NCBI GenBank assembly: GCA_022559985.1
Contig: JAFJTR010000003.1
Coordinates: 496,001 to 560,000, forward strand
Direction: 5' to 3'
Origin: Parastagonospora avenae f. sp. tritici 18332-5
Lineage: Eukaryota > Ascomycota > Dothideomycetes > Pleosporales > Phaeosphaeriaceae
Length of the DNA stretch: 64,000 nt
The notes beneath the pieces were generated by a model, which ran no database searches, had not been told where the DNA came from, and saw nothing but the letters and a program-made list of their open reading frames with translations. Position numbers and translations under genes: made by a program. Of this stretch, positions 23,723 to 34,479 are shown in pieces; the first letter of the stretch is position 1, and every line of letters starts with the position of its first letter.

Positions 23723-24957
23723 ATGGCGTTACTCGTAGACAAACACCGGCCACGCAACCTTGAATCTCTGAGCTATCATCCCGAACTTTCAGATCGTCTA
23801 CGAGCTCTTGTAAGTCTAGCCTAACCACATACTTCTGGTTCCACCAACTCAAGATGTCTGCCAGGCACAAAGTGGAGACTTCCCACATCTCCTCGTCTAC
23901 GGTCCGTCAGGTGCTGGCAAAAAGACTCGCATTGTCGCAACCCTTAAAGAACTCTATGGTCCCGGTGTCGAGAAGATCAAGATCGATGCGCGCGTCTTCC
24001 AGACGACCTCGAACCGCAAGCTCGAGTTCAACATCGTAGCATCCGTATACCACCTCGAAATCACGCCTTCAGATGTTGGAAACTACGACAGAGTAGTTGT
24101 GCAAGACTTGCTCAAGGAAGTCGCACAGACACAGCAAGTCGATCTGGGCGCAAAGCAGCGCTTCAAGGTCGTGGTGATCAATGAGGCAGATCACTTGACG
24201 CGTGACGCACAGGCGGCGCTGAGGCGGACGATGGAGAAATACAGTCCGAATCTGAGGTTGATTCTCCTAGCGAACTCAACGAGCAACATTATTGCTCCTA
24301 TCCGGAGTAGAACGCTACTCGTGAGAGTTGCTGCGCCCACGGAGACGGAGATCTGTTCAGTGTTAAAGAATGTGGGCAAGAAGGAGGGATGGAAGGAGGT
24401 AGAGAGCCTGAATCAACGGATAGCCAAGGACAGCGGAAGGAATCTAAGAAAGGCGTTGCTGATGTTTGAGGCGGTCCACGCTCAAAAGTAAGTCTTCAGC
24501 ATTTTCCAGCATGGTTGTTACGAAGGGACGTCAGCTAACAAAGCGGCAGCGAGAAAATCACAGACACAACTCACATCCCACCACCCGACTGGGAGGCTCT
24601 CATTGAGCAAATTGCACGCCAAATTGTCGAAGAGCGAAGCCCGCAACGTCTGCTACAAGTTCGCGCATCACTTTACGACCTCCTCTCGCATTGCATCGAC
24701 TCCACAACGATCATCAAGACACTCACATGGAAATTGATACCCAAGACCGATGATGCGCTGAAGCCAGAGGTCATTAAGTGGGCGGCTTTCTACGAACACA
24801 GGTGTAAGATGGGAAGCAAACAGATCTTCCACTTGGAAGCCTTTGTTGCAAAGTACATGAGGTTATACGAGAGGTAAATCAGCATGGCATGTGGATCTTA
24901 AATGCAAGCTAACATCGCTGCAGTTATTCTATGGGCATCGACTTTGATTCAGCTTAG
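23723..24957 (+). CDS. RFC5: Replication factor C subunit 5 (clamp loader small subunit)
   Basis: Four exons: 23723-23809, 23865-24487, 24550-24873, 24924-24957, total 355 aa (yeast Rfc5 is 354). N-terminal box MALLVDKHRPRNL is RFC box II. The P-loop is YGPSGAGKKTR, the GKKT form that marks Rfc5/human RFC3 rather than the other small subunits. Walker B is degenerate (VVINEADHL, N-E-A-D instead of D-E-A-D), also an Rfc5 trait. Sensor region NSTSNIIAPIRSR follows. It is part of the complex that loads PCNA. The last exon encodes only 11 residues, ending GIDFDSA. Confidence 0.95.
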
Positions 24958-25259
24958 ACAGCTTGTATTGCTAGAGTCTCGTACGCGAGGGAATCGCACA
25001 TTCTGATTGTATATCCTATCAGGCAGGCGCGGAGTAATAACAGGCATCATAGCTTCCGAGAAGAAAAGGCGTTGAGGGAAAGTTCGTTGAGCGCGCCCGC
25101 ATTCTCTGTTATGGGCATTACGTCATAAGCATGAAGCTTCCCTCGAGCACCAGTCATAGCTCCAATTGCCACAACCACTTCTTCGAAACATCTTCTCCAA
25201 ACACTGTCAATCTTCTCTGAACACGTTCAATCCTTCACACAATCTCCCTCCACTTCACC
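24958..25259. other. Intergenic
   Basis: About 300 bp between tandem genes. Nothing recognised. Confidence 0.5.
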
Positions 25260-25688
25260 ATGTCAGACAAACTAATGGACACCGAGCCCGGCGGCGAACA
25301 AACCCAGTACGAAGGCACACACACTTTCGTCGAACCGCACGACAAACAGACTGGCCAGCTAGGCGGTATGGTACCTTTTCCACACTCCACAGTGCGATTG
25401 CTAAATCCTGCAGACCCTGCAACGGGAACCTCCACACAACCCCCCAAAACCCCCGTCGACGAGCCAAACACGCAGGGCGTCACCAAAGCCGACAAGATTC
25501 GATACGGACAGAGCATCCAGGAGGGCGGCATGGGAGGCAAAACAACGAGTTCGACGGGCGAGGCGAATTCTGAGGGAGGATTTGGTGGCACCAAGGCGAT
25601 CAGTGAGGATGCAGATGGGTTTAGGAAGGAGAGGAGGGAGCAGGGTTATGGAGGTGGGAAGGACATGGACAGGAACATCGGAGCTTAG
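25260..25688 (+). CDS. Small hydrophilic Gly-rich hypothetical protein
   Basis: ORF of 142 aa without recognised domain; polar and Gly-rich (GGMGGKTTSSTGEANSEGG, EQGYGGGKDMD), like stress-associated disordered proteins. A 48-nt segment (25366-25413) has a GTATGG donor, a GCTAAAT branch point and a CAG end, so it is probably an intron. Its length is a multiple of three without a stop, so retained or removed forms differ only by 16 residues (142 or 126 aa). Convergent with MRS2, 197 bp apart. Confidence 0.6.
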   Translation: MSDKLMDTEPGGEQTQYEGTHTFVEPHDKQTGQLGGMVPFPHSTVRLLNPADPATGTSTQPPKTPVDEPNTQGVTKADKIRYGQSIQEGGMGGKTTSSTGEANSEGGFGGTKAISEDADGFRKERREQGYGGGKDMDRNIGA

Positions 25689-25885
25689 GGAATCTGAGAG
25701 CAGGAGAAGCATGAAGTACGGCATGAAATATGTATACTAGTATACGACAAAAACTGAGGTTGGGCTATGCACCATTCTATCGTGTCTTGAGTCGTCTTAA
25801 CGCCATCGCTATGCAAAAGAGTCGGGACATCTCTCAACATAAAAACAAAGAGCAGAGACGGGGTGTTGTACAAACAATACAGAAA

Positions 25886-27596
25886 TCACCGATTCATCGC
25901 CTCATCAGCCCTCAACTCCGCCTTGGCCAACCGTCTCGCCAACGCCCTCTCCCTCGCCACAATATCCCCGAGCCCCTCGCCCTTCTTCCCCAGATCCGGC
26001 ACACCCCTCGCTCCCCCGCCACCCCACGCACCGAGCCCCCAAACTCCGCGGTTTTCCAAGCCCTTGCTAACAATACTGCCCGGGCCGTGCCCATACATGC
26101 TGACTCTCTGGACCTTGCGAAGTTTCTGGAGGCCGTAAGCGGCGACGATGATGCCGAAGACGGTGCACCAGGCGCTGATGCCGAAGAAGCCGAGGTCGCT
26201 TTCTTCGATGAAGTTCTTCAAGTTCATGCCGTAGAGGGCGGCGACAAAGGTGCCGGCTGTGATGGCGAGTGTGGCGACGGAGAACTTGAGGTCGAGAAGC
26301 ATGAGGGAGTTGCGGTTTGCGTCGAGGATGGCTTTGACTCTGTGGAGGTGTTAGTGATGATGTTGGAAAGAGGGGATAGAGAGGGAGTGTGTACATCTCC
26401 TCGGTGTTGCGGATACTCGAGACCAAGTTCTCTGCCGCTTGGACGATTTCGTCGGCAACTTTGTGGTAGGATTCAAGCAACATTTCGACTTCGGTGTGGT
26501 CGTCGTCTTCACGGGTTTTGCCCTCAGCTTTTTCGGTAAGGTACATGGCGGACAAGTCATCGTCGGCTTCGAGGAGTTCTTCCAGCGCGTTACGCACAAG
26601 GCGAGCTTTTTGCTCGAAGCTGCCGAGTTTCTTGCTGTAGATGAGCAAGTAGCGGAGCTTGTCTCTGTCGATGTCTTCTTCGAGGTCTCGCAGGACGCGC
26701 ACCACGGGCTCGCTGACGCCCTCAAATTCCTTCTCCAAGCTCAATGTGACCGATATGAGGACGGCTTCGAGGGCGCGGAATTCATATGCAAGTGTACCGT
26801 TCGCGGGAGTTTCTTTTTGGCGAAGTTTGAGATCGAGATCGTACATGAAAACCGACTGTGACTTTGAGTCTGTTGTTCCGTATGCGTCGAAGACAAGCAC
26901 TCGGTTGTGCTTCAGTAAGACTCTCAGATTCAACAGGTTGATCAGAATCGCGCTTGGTCGAACCAGGATATGCGGTAGCAGACTCGAATCGATCTTCCGC
27001 AGATCTCGAGGGAGTAGACCGTACTTAGCGATCAATTCGCTCTTCTTGAACTCTCCACTGACCAGTGTGACATTCCCATGTTCATCAAGTTCCGTACATC
27101 GCATCTTGAGCTCATTCGCGGGCCGCATTATCCGCCCGAGACTGCTGCCGAAGCCTGTGGACCCTGGTGCATCCTCTGTCGGCGGCGAGGGAGCTTGCAA
27201 CTGGGCCAGCTTTCGTCTACGTGCGGATTTGAAAATGTCCCAAACATTTTGCGGTCGGCTCGAGGAGAATGCACGGCAGCCGAAGGTTGAGTCTGCTATT
27301 CCATTCCATGGTCGCACTGTGCTTCGACTTTGTAGTGTACTATCGAGGGTCGGTTGGAGCGCTCTGCATTGTTGTGGGAATCGTCCGCTGGCAGTTCTTT
27401 CTGTCTGAGGGGTGTTCGAATGCCTTCCTCGTACCCTCTGTCCATCCTGGCTATCCCTAGCACACGTAGTGTATGTGCATCTTTGTCTCTTCAGTCCCGC
27501 GCATTGTGCTGCTGGCTGTTCGAAGGCATTCTTGACTTGAGCTCGAAGAAAGCTCAATACCGCAGGCGACGGGGCTCGAAGCGCTGTAAGCTTCAT
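25886..27596 (-). CDS. MRS2: Mitochondrial Mg2+ channel Mrs2/Lpe10 (CorA family)
   Basis: Two exons: 27596-26395 and 26339-25886, total 551 aa. Long Arg/Ser-rich N-terminus with CRAFSSSRPQ fits a cleaved matrix-targeting sequence. The CorA core includes ELDEHGNVTLVSGEF, LPHILVRPSAILINLLN, and a long helix region ending NTEEIVKAILDANRNSLM. Two membrane helices follow, the first capped by YGMNLKNF, the obligatory GMN selectivity motif, then a short acidic loop (EESDLGF). It takes up magnesium into the matrix. The C-terminal tail is Gly-rich. Divergent from the gene at 27810. Confidence 0.95.
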
Positions 27597-27725
27597 TACT
27601 TGTTCGTCGCAGAAGTTTGCATACGCAGTGAATCCATGCGGTCGTTTGTTCGAATTTGTTACTCGGCCTACCTAAGCATGGACGTCATGGGCGTCCGCGA
27701 TCATGGAAAATCAATTATGCGCTAG

Positions 27726-27737
27726 TGACGTCACGTG
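27726..27737. promoter_or_regulatory. CRE palindrome fused to an E-box in a divergent promoter
   Basis: TGACGTCACGTG: the bZIP site TGACGTCA (27726-27733) overlaps CACGTG (27732-27737). It sits 129 bp upstream of the MRS2 start and 73 bp upstream of the plus-strand gene at 27810. ATF/CREB-type and bHLH factors bind these sequences in fungi. Binding here is inference. Confidence 0.45.
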
Positions 27738-27809
27738 CTCTGGCGTTCCTACCGCATTGATGGAGGCATCTTGCAACACCACTCTTCTCATCAGCAATAA
27801 GTCGGTGGC

Positions 27810-28196
27810 ATGTCCGTCTCTATATACAACGCACTCATACGCACGCACCATATTACATCCCGAAAGAAGGTCGCCAAACTACGGCAAGCTGCTGCCAATT
27901 ACAATGTCTACGCGTTGCTTCGCTACGGAGGCTGTCCAGGCATCATGTACTGCCAGGGTACTGAATCGGGAGTGAAAGACTGGGTGTCTACAGTACAGAG
28001 GCTTCGATACAAAGACTTTCAATTGGTGAAGAAGCCCGCAGAGAAACTGCTTGATGATGGTAGTAAGCAAGAGCAAAAGGTCCCTTATGGCAAACTGGAA
28101 GAAATCGAAACTGTCAAAGAGTACGGCGCCACGATAGAAGCTCTAGGCGTCCGGAGTTGGTGGAGGAGGGGAATGGGCTATCTGGGTGAGATATGA
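27810..28196 (+). CDS. Small conserved protein, DUF1115/Prp3-C-terminal-like
   Basis: Single-exon gene of 128 aa. The segment YGGCPGIMYCQG, then GVKDWVSTVQRLRYKDFQLV, resembles the C-terminal DUF1115 fold shared by RWDD2 and Prp3 proteins (PGxMxxEG, then a W-V-xx-V-RLRYKD helix). The N-terminal RWD domain of those proteins is absent here. Role unknown. The C-terminus GVRSWWRRGMGYLGEI is basic and aromatic. Assignment rests on remembered family pattern. Confidence 0.65.
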   Translation: MSVSIYNALIRTHHITSRKKVAKLRQAAANYNVYALLRYGGCPGIMYCQGTESGVKDWVSTVQRLRYKDFQLVKKPAEKLLDDGSKQEQKVPYGKLEEIETVKEYGATIEALGVRSWWRRGMGYLGEI

Positions 28197-28485
28197 GTTG
28201 CAAGCCTGACGCTGCTTCCCGTCATATTTTCTGTGCCAGAACGCGCCTTCAGCACCAACCTACAGCTGTGCATGCAACCGGCGTATCTTACTGCTGAACT
28301 CGTCCATCTATTTTCTCTTAACACTGTATTCCACTGCGCATCGCCATATGAATATTGTCATATTCGGTACTTAGTCCTCTCAAATAGTTCAACATGGCTA
28401 CAAGCTATATGAGCGTTACCGGACTATACCCGGATGCGATAATGGACCTCAATCTTTTCAGCCAGTCGCTACAATCAAGTAATCC

Positions 28486-29636
28486 ATGGAGTTTATGGAC
28501 CGCGAAGCTCCTAACAGCGATCTCAAATGGTTCATCCACGTCAGTGATGATAGTACATCAGACGGCGAACGCTTTTACCAAGTATCGAAACACTTCATAA
28601 GCCATCACAGCCCTCTCTGGGATGCAGCAGTGGCCCAAAATGCACGCCGTGTCGAAAATGTCTCCCAACACACGTACGAAGTCCAAGTTATGTTCACGAA
28701 CGACGATCACAGGGCGATGTGTTTGGTCCTATGCATTATGCATCAGAACCTTCATTCTTTGCCAGGATTGCTTACTTTGGAGGAGCTGAAGAACCTGGTT
28801 GAAACCACTGCGAAATACGATCTCATACCCTTGGTTGCCCGCTTCCTAGATCAATGGTTCAGCATTTACCGCGGCCCCTTAAACGAACCTGAACAGGAAG
28901 ACTGGCTGGCTGTAGCTTACCATTTCGGCAACGACATAATGTACCTGGAAATCGCGAAATATCTTGCATTCCAGAGCCAAGTCGATGAAAGAGGAGCTCT
29001 TCTGGTCCCCGAAACAGGTCGACCTCTTCAGGCGATTTCCATACCTCATGCGTATTGTGAGTCATTCGGATCTCTCATCCCCGAGGCCAAATACTGATCG
29101 TACAAAACGGCTTGTATCTCTGCTGCTCGAGAGCAAGCGCTGTCCCAGTTCCTCGATGTCGTCCGCGATGTGATCGCCAAACCTTGTTGCGTAACCCACG
29201 TTGACAACCCAGCCCGGAAGAACCACGGCTTAGAGCAGTACTTGCAACAACACGGACTGTACCCCCAGGGGGACCTTCGACGTACCAGACTCTCCATTCG
29301 TCAAGTCCTGCGCCTCCTCACGGAGAACGAGACAGCTCATCACACGAGCTCCCTCGATCCCAATAATCACGTTGCCGGTTGCAACGTGCTCACACGCCTG
29401 AGGGATCAGGCGCTTAAGACTGATATGCACCTGTCATGGGCGGCTGATGTTACAATATTGACCCAGATAGGCAAAAATGCTGGTCAGTGCAACAGTTTCT
29501 CGCACTATGTGTCAGACACTTATACTGATAGACCGTAGCTATAAGAGGTCGTTACTTGCATCCCAAGAGTCGTGGTATTCGACTGATGCCTCGCGACTGG
29601 AGGAACGAGCGGGAAATATATCCTACTCGATCCTGA
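28486..29636 (+). CDS. BTB/POZ-fold-like protein, fungal type (splicing tentative)
   Basis: Proposed exons 28486-29056, 29138-29482, 29539-29636 (337 aa). Exon 1 has the BTB-like pattern: FIHVSDD, FYQVSKHFISHHSPLWD, VQVMFTNDDHRAMCLVLCIM, then LEELKNLVETTAKYDL. After it, a donor GTGAGT (29057) is strong, but the matching acceptor is uncertain: the frame QALSQFLDVVRDVIAKP needs an AG in phase, and the best is GCAAG at 29137. Intron 2 (GTCAGT to CGTAG with TACTGAT) is well formed; without it the frame stops at 29538. Such proteins are abundant in Dothideomycetes and of unknown function. A second, broken BTB gene lies 4 kb away. Confidence 0.6.
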
Positions 29637-29847
29637 GTAGGGGTTCTAGCTCGCAGTCGGAGGATATCAAGCCTTTTTGTGAGGCATGCGGACACAGTCA
29701 GGATCTGAGTTCCCGCAACAAGGTGGAGCTCTGGGATCGTCAAACGCAATGGCATTGGTCATAACGACGTTGGCACATTTCTAAGAGTCGGGTATAATGT
29801 ACAGTCCAAAGCCATTCATACAAATTCGCACACATTCTCGTTCCCAC

Positions 29848-30736
29848 TTACCCGGCAACAGGAGTCAGATGCCCATCCTTGTCGTACTTGGCTTTGAAAA
29901 ACGTATAACTCAACGTCACTGTCTCGATCCCTTTCATATTTGGATCCATGACAAATTCAGGATCAATGTAGAAGAACACGGGCATGTCCACCGTCTCGCC
30001 TGCATTCAGACGTTGCTCCTCGAAGCAGAAGCATTGGATCTTGCTGAAGTACGGCGCCACTTGGCCCGGCGTGACGCTGTACGTCGCAACACCAATGATA
30101 TCTTCGCTAGACTTGTTGGTCGCGGTGTAAAAAGCGAGCGCCGTTTCGCCAGGTAGGACGCGGACTTCGCGCTGTTGCGGGACGAACTTCCACGGGAGAA
30201 CGTCGGATACGGAGCCGTTGAATGTTATGCGTAGACGAGGGTGGTTTTCGACGGGGCGCAGGCGCTCAGAGGGGTCACGGGTGTCGTCGCCGTGGGCGGC
30301 GGATTTGATGGGTTGGCCGCCCCAGCCAGTTTGTTGGCAAATCTGCAGGAACAGTTTGTTAGAAATGGCAGAGAATATAGGGGTGGTGAAAGTACCATTT
30401 TGTACATGGGCACCGAGCCATATGTTATTGCGACGAATCCTACTATGACACTAAAGACGTAGTTCCTGCACCCCGTCAGCGTCCATGTTCGTCTACGAGC
30501 CCAGACCAAACGAACATGACTGTCCTATTCTTCTGCTTGTATCTCGCATGCATCTGGTCCATGCGCGGTACATGGCTTTGCCGTGTCTCTGTCGCGGCGT
30601 TGAGCCATCTTCGCGCGGGCGTGAAGGGCGCATTGCGGGACCGCGGTAATCGTGCCAGCGATCGCGAACACGACGTACATGTCCACGGCTGGAATGTGCG
30701 GAGCGATTGCTGTCGTAGTGGCGAGGCGAGAGACAT
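29848..30736 (-). CDS. COX11: Cytochrome c oxidase assembly factor Cox11
   Basis: Three exons: 30736-30516, 30465-30396, 30342-29848, total 261 aa. The N-terminus (MSLASPLRQQSLRTFQPW) is a mitochondrial presequence. RYKQKNRTVM precedes one membrane segment (FSVIVGFVAITYG). The IMS domain starts ICQQTGWGGQPI, and carries KIQCFCFEEQRL, whose CFCF cysteines bind copper, and DMPVFFYIDPEF. It delivers copper to the CuB site of Cox1. The stop codon overlaps a donor-like GTAAGT at 29851, so a longer form cannot be excluded. Divergent from the HIT gene, 212 bp between starts. Confidence 0.95.
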
Positions 30737-30948
30737 TGTTGGTGATTTAGCGAATCATTGGTAGAGGAAAGTTTGGTGGAGTGATGAGGGCATCGATGTT
30801 TCGCCGCGGGAAACTGCCGTTTTGGGACGGCGCGCGAGAGCTGTAATCTTTTCTGAACCGACTTCGACAATTACTTCCCATACTACCCTCTCCTTCTCAA
30901 TTAGACCTTGAAATAATCGCACAAAATATAGCTCGGACCTCACGCTTC

Positions 30949-31582
30949 ATGGCTGCAACAATGTCTGACCCTCTCTGCGGCGTATGCGCCGCCGAGCCCA
31001 AGAAATACAAATGTCCAATTTGCGCACTGCCATAGTACACCACGCCCTACCCTACTCCTCCACTGTTACTCCTACTAACAAGCCCACAGCTGTTCACTAA
31101 ACTGCTTCAAGCTGCACAAGAACACGCACCCCGAACCCTCGACCTCATTACCACACCCTCCCTCCTCAATCACCTTACCGCAACCACCACCCCCAGCCCC
31201 CATACCACGCTACCTCAAGAAGAAAACAGACTTCTCCGCCCTCGCCACGAGCCCGAAGTTCCAGGACCTGCTCAAGACATACCCAAACTTATTGGCTACG
31301 CTCCAGCGCGTCTACGCGGCGACCATCGAGCCGGATCCCGAGGACGAGATGCGCCGGCGCAGAGGCGGGTTTCGAGGGCGCGGCTCGAGAGGGAGGGGCC
31401 GGGGAAGAGGACGGGGTGGCTTTGATGATAGAGACGGAAGGTGGACGCAGAAGAAGGGGGATGCGGATGGGATGAGGATTTTGAAGGGGTTGAGGAGTGG
31501 AGAGGAGGATGGGGGGATGAAGACGTTTGTGGGGTTGGTGGAGGAGATGTTTGGGAAGGATAGGGAGGTGGAGGGAGGTTGA
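30949..31582 (+). CDS. HIT-type zinc-finger protein
   Basis: Two exons: 30949-31034 and 31090-31582, total 192 aa. The zf-HIT domain occupies residues 8-45: CGVCAAEPKKYKCPIC, YCSLNCFKLHKNTH, with the expected Cys/His spacing split by the intron inside the TAC codon. A Pro-rich linker, a helical stretch (FQDLLKTYPNLLATLQRVY) and an RG-rich run (GFRGRGSRGRGRGRGRGG) follow. HIT fingers occur in snoRNP and chromatin remodelling factors; RGG boxes bind RNA. The C-terminus may be altered by a 10-bp duplication (see findings). Confidence 0.85.
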
Positions 31583-32329
31583 AGGGGCTGTGGAAGGCAT
31601 GCTGGAAGATGATGGTGAGCACACCCTCGGACGTTTTCATCGCCGCGTCTTTCAGGGCATGTTCGTCGAGTCTCAAGCTTCGGGTCACAGAACTGGACAT
31701 GCTCATGCCGGAGCATGATGTACCCACGGTTCATGGGCCAGGAACATACGAATTTCGTACTGAGATTAGTACAGTGCAGAGAACGCCAGCTGCTCGAAAC
31801 ATGCTGGCTACACAAGCACAGAATGGATGGAATGCCTGGATAGAGATTGCGCATTATGGGGCGTAACAACCTTCAGGACGGTACAAAGACAAGACGTTTG
31901 TCATGGATGATTAAGAACCTCCTTAGCTAAGAAAGAGTGTGGCACAGCTCATGAGTGCAGTGTCGCCGAAAGAGAATATTGGAATCAGATTCATTCTCAA
32001 TCAAGTTGAAGTAGGCAAAATAGTAGGCTCTGTGGAGCTGGTATAAGCAATATGGCAGTACCCAGATACCCATAATCGCATTCGCTCCCAGATGTTTTTA
32101 ATTGGTGCCGAAGCCAAGGCAGGCTGCTTGATCGTAGTAGAGCTTGTTTTAATCATACAAAGGTGGTGAAAAGGGCATCTGATGGGCTTCGGTTGGCCTC
32201 GCGAGGTTGAGGTAGTATCCATGTAGTCTTTGAGTGCGACCATGATGCGACTTGATAGCAGCTGGGAGAGTGCCTTTGCGCCGTGCCGATATCCAGCTCT
32301 TAATGGACGTCTGGCGGAGCTTGAAAACT
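31583..32329. other. Intergenic
   Basis: Between the HIT gene and the broken BTB gene (convergent). The frame directly after the HIT stop stays open in another phase to about 31720 (see findings). No other feature seen. Confidence 0.45.
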
Positions 32330-33572
32330 TAGATGATTTCACCACCATCGAGCTCATCCATGAGCTGCTGGTAACCCACTTCCTGCCACTGGTTCCACGA
32401 ATCCTCATGCATGTGACGTTGAAGGATCGCTCTGGCGTCATTCATAATACCAAAGTCGCTGAAGCATGCTTCAAATGAGCCATTGCTCCGGTGAGCAGAC
32501 GGATTGTCTCCTCGTGATCCCGTGCATGGGACGTACTGCTGACACCCGTTTCGGATGGATTTCAGAAGACTCCAGTGTGTGTTAATGCTAGCATGCATGA
32601 GGTTCGCACTTCACGGCCTGGGAAAGAATCCAGCGGTGCTTAAGCCGCTCAATAGTACACCGGCTTTCGTTGCTGCACATACACCTCTTGTACATGAAGG
32701 CACTGATGAGATGCAGTTGACAAGACCAGCCTCGCAGCAGGTTATCCAGGCAGACAAGATATCGGACCGGACACGTTCAATCTTGCCTATCTCAAGGTCA
32801 GTATTTTGAAGGCTCCTTGATAGTGCCGCATACATACCAGACACTGAATTAGGCAGATCTGACTGCAGTAGGATCTGTCTCTGCTTGCCATCACGATAGC
32901 AGAATTTACCCTGAGCGTCAACCTCTAGCTCCGTCGCCAGGCGAATGACGAGATATTCGAAGTCACTCTGAAGGCCGAATATGGACGTGATGATAGCGAA
33001 GTCCTGGAGTGCTGCGTCTGAGGACTGGGACATGTAGGCCCGTTGATGGGGCTCCATCCATTTCTTCATTTCGAAACCCGTCCGAACGGCGGTCGCGAGT
33101 TGGTAGTTATCCGTCAGAATTGCCAGATCGACGAGTTTTTCTCGCGAGAGTTTTCGGGAAGTCTTGATAGTTGGAAGTGCGCGATCTGGAGTACAATCAG
33201 GAATGCATCACAGCTGTCGTCAGGCAGGCAGATCTCTGACTGGCCACTCTCAGCCCAGTTGCCGTTCATCATCTTAGCTCAAACTGCGCTGATGCTCCGG
33301 AAGGAACCCTTGTTGACTTGGAACGCTTTCTGACCCTTGGTATGTTCCGGATTCCCGACAATGAGCGTAAGATCGTACATTGGGTCGATTGTGATGGTCT
33401 TGAGGTTCTGATCAGTCATCTTGCGCTTGAGAGGAGCCGAAAGCGTTGAGCTTGTGCTTGTCTGTCCGCCTCCAAAGACCGAACTAGCCGTTGATGCCGT
33501 TGCAGTAGCTTGCGAGGTAGAGTTGCTGTGGTGCCCACGAGCTGATGTTGGTGTTTCTTGTGTTACCACCAT
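32329..33572 (-). pseudogene. Disrupted BTB/POZ-domain gene
   Basis: From the ATG at 33572, a Ser/Thr-rich leader and then a BTB fold: IDPMYDLTLIVG, KAFQVNKGSFRSISAV, a stop (TGA, 33279-33281), then in the same frame AKMMNGNWAES and SEICLPDDSCDAFLIVLQIA, then a frameshift near the A5 run complementary to 33136-33140, after which LVDLAILTDNYQLATAV and GFEMKKWM continue the fold. Family members usually have Trp where the stop is (S-x-x-W). A 3' intron (GTATGT to GATAG) and a further exon (SLLKSIRNGCQQY, to 32329) look like the rest of the gene. Two lesions argue for decay; sequencing error or unusual splicing are alternatives. Confidence 0.6.
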
Positions 33573-34479
33573 ACTGCCGACTTTTCGAGCGTGTATGTAG
33601 CTTGAGCGCCGGCCCGACAGTCAGATCTATCTCCAAGGGGAAATGCAAATCGAGAGTTGAGAGGTCAGAGAGTCGACGATTGTAAGATATGAAATAGTCC
33701 AAGAAGAGGTGAGAGACGGATATGAAGCTCTAAATGGCAGGGCCGCTTGCTTCAGTTGCGCTAAGGCTACCTTTACCTGTGATGAAATCGTGTTCTACAC
33801 ATGATGTCAATTACAACAGAAAGTGACCCGTAATGTATCAGGTAGCGGCTCATTCTTTAGCTTGGAGCTATACACAGAATCTTACCGTCGCAATCGAAGC
33901 CTAGTGGTACTGTGAATAGCTTCCAAGGCCCCTGCTTACTTCCCATTGAAGTCGATAACCTGCAGCAGTTCTGCAGTGCTTGTCGTACGAAGGATATTTT
34001 GAAAGATAGCCACAGTTTCGGAATATACGATATGGCTTAAACCGGTACAACCCAAGCAGCTGTCACACATGTGCTTACATATGGCTCCCTAACTATGCTA
34101 ATCGAGAGAACTGGTGTGTTCGCGTCCGACCGTGATGCATGGCGGGGGAAGCATCCTGAGTGCCTACATATTCTCAACTGTCGGTCCTGTGGAACATTCT
34201 CGCATTCAGCCCGAGACAGCAACCGATCGTCTGTAGCAGGCTGAGAGGGGTGTAAGAATATGCATAGACGTGTAGTGCAGGTCAGGTAGTCGAAGTGCCA
34301 AGCTTGTGGCAGCAGCGCGTCATGGCTCAAGCTAACCTGGAAGCTCCAAGCTCCACCCACCATTGCGACCTTCATCTTCGCCAACCTCCGCCTCTACAGC
34401 CATACACGCGCCTCCTACGGCCAACGAAACCTCGCCCACCAACACCCCACCCATACACGAAGCGCTTACCACCGCCATC
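33573..34479. other. Intergenic, VMA2 promoter side
   Basis: 907 bp between divergent starts. C/A-rich 5' UTR-like tract just before VMA2 (34340-34470). Nothing else recognised. Confidence 0.5.

Noticed and set aside
31579..31866. 95-codon plus-strand frame after the HIT gene
   Set aside because: Starts with TTG and is in a different phase from the HIT frame; only the first codons of the third frame are of interest, as noted under the 10-bp duplication.
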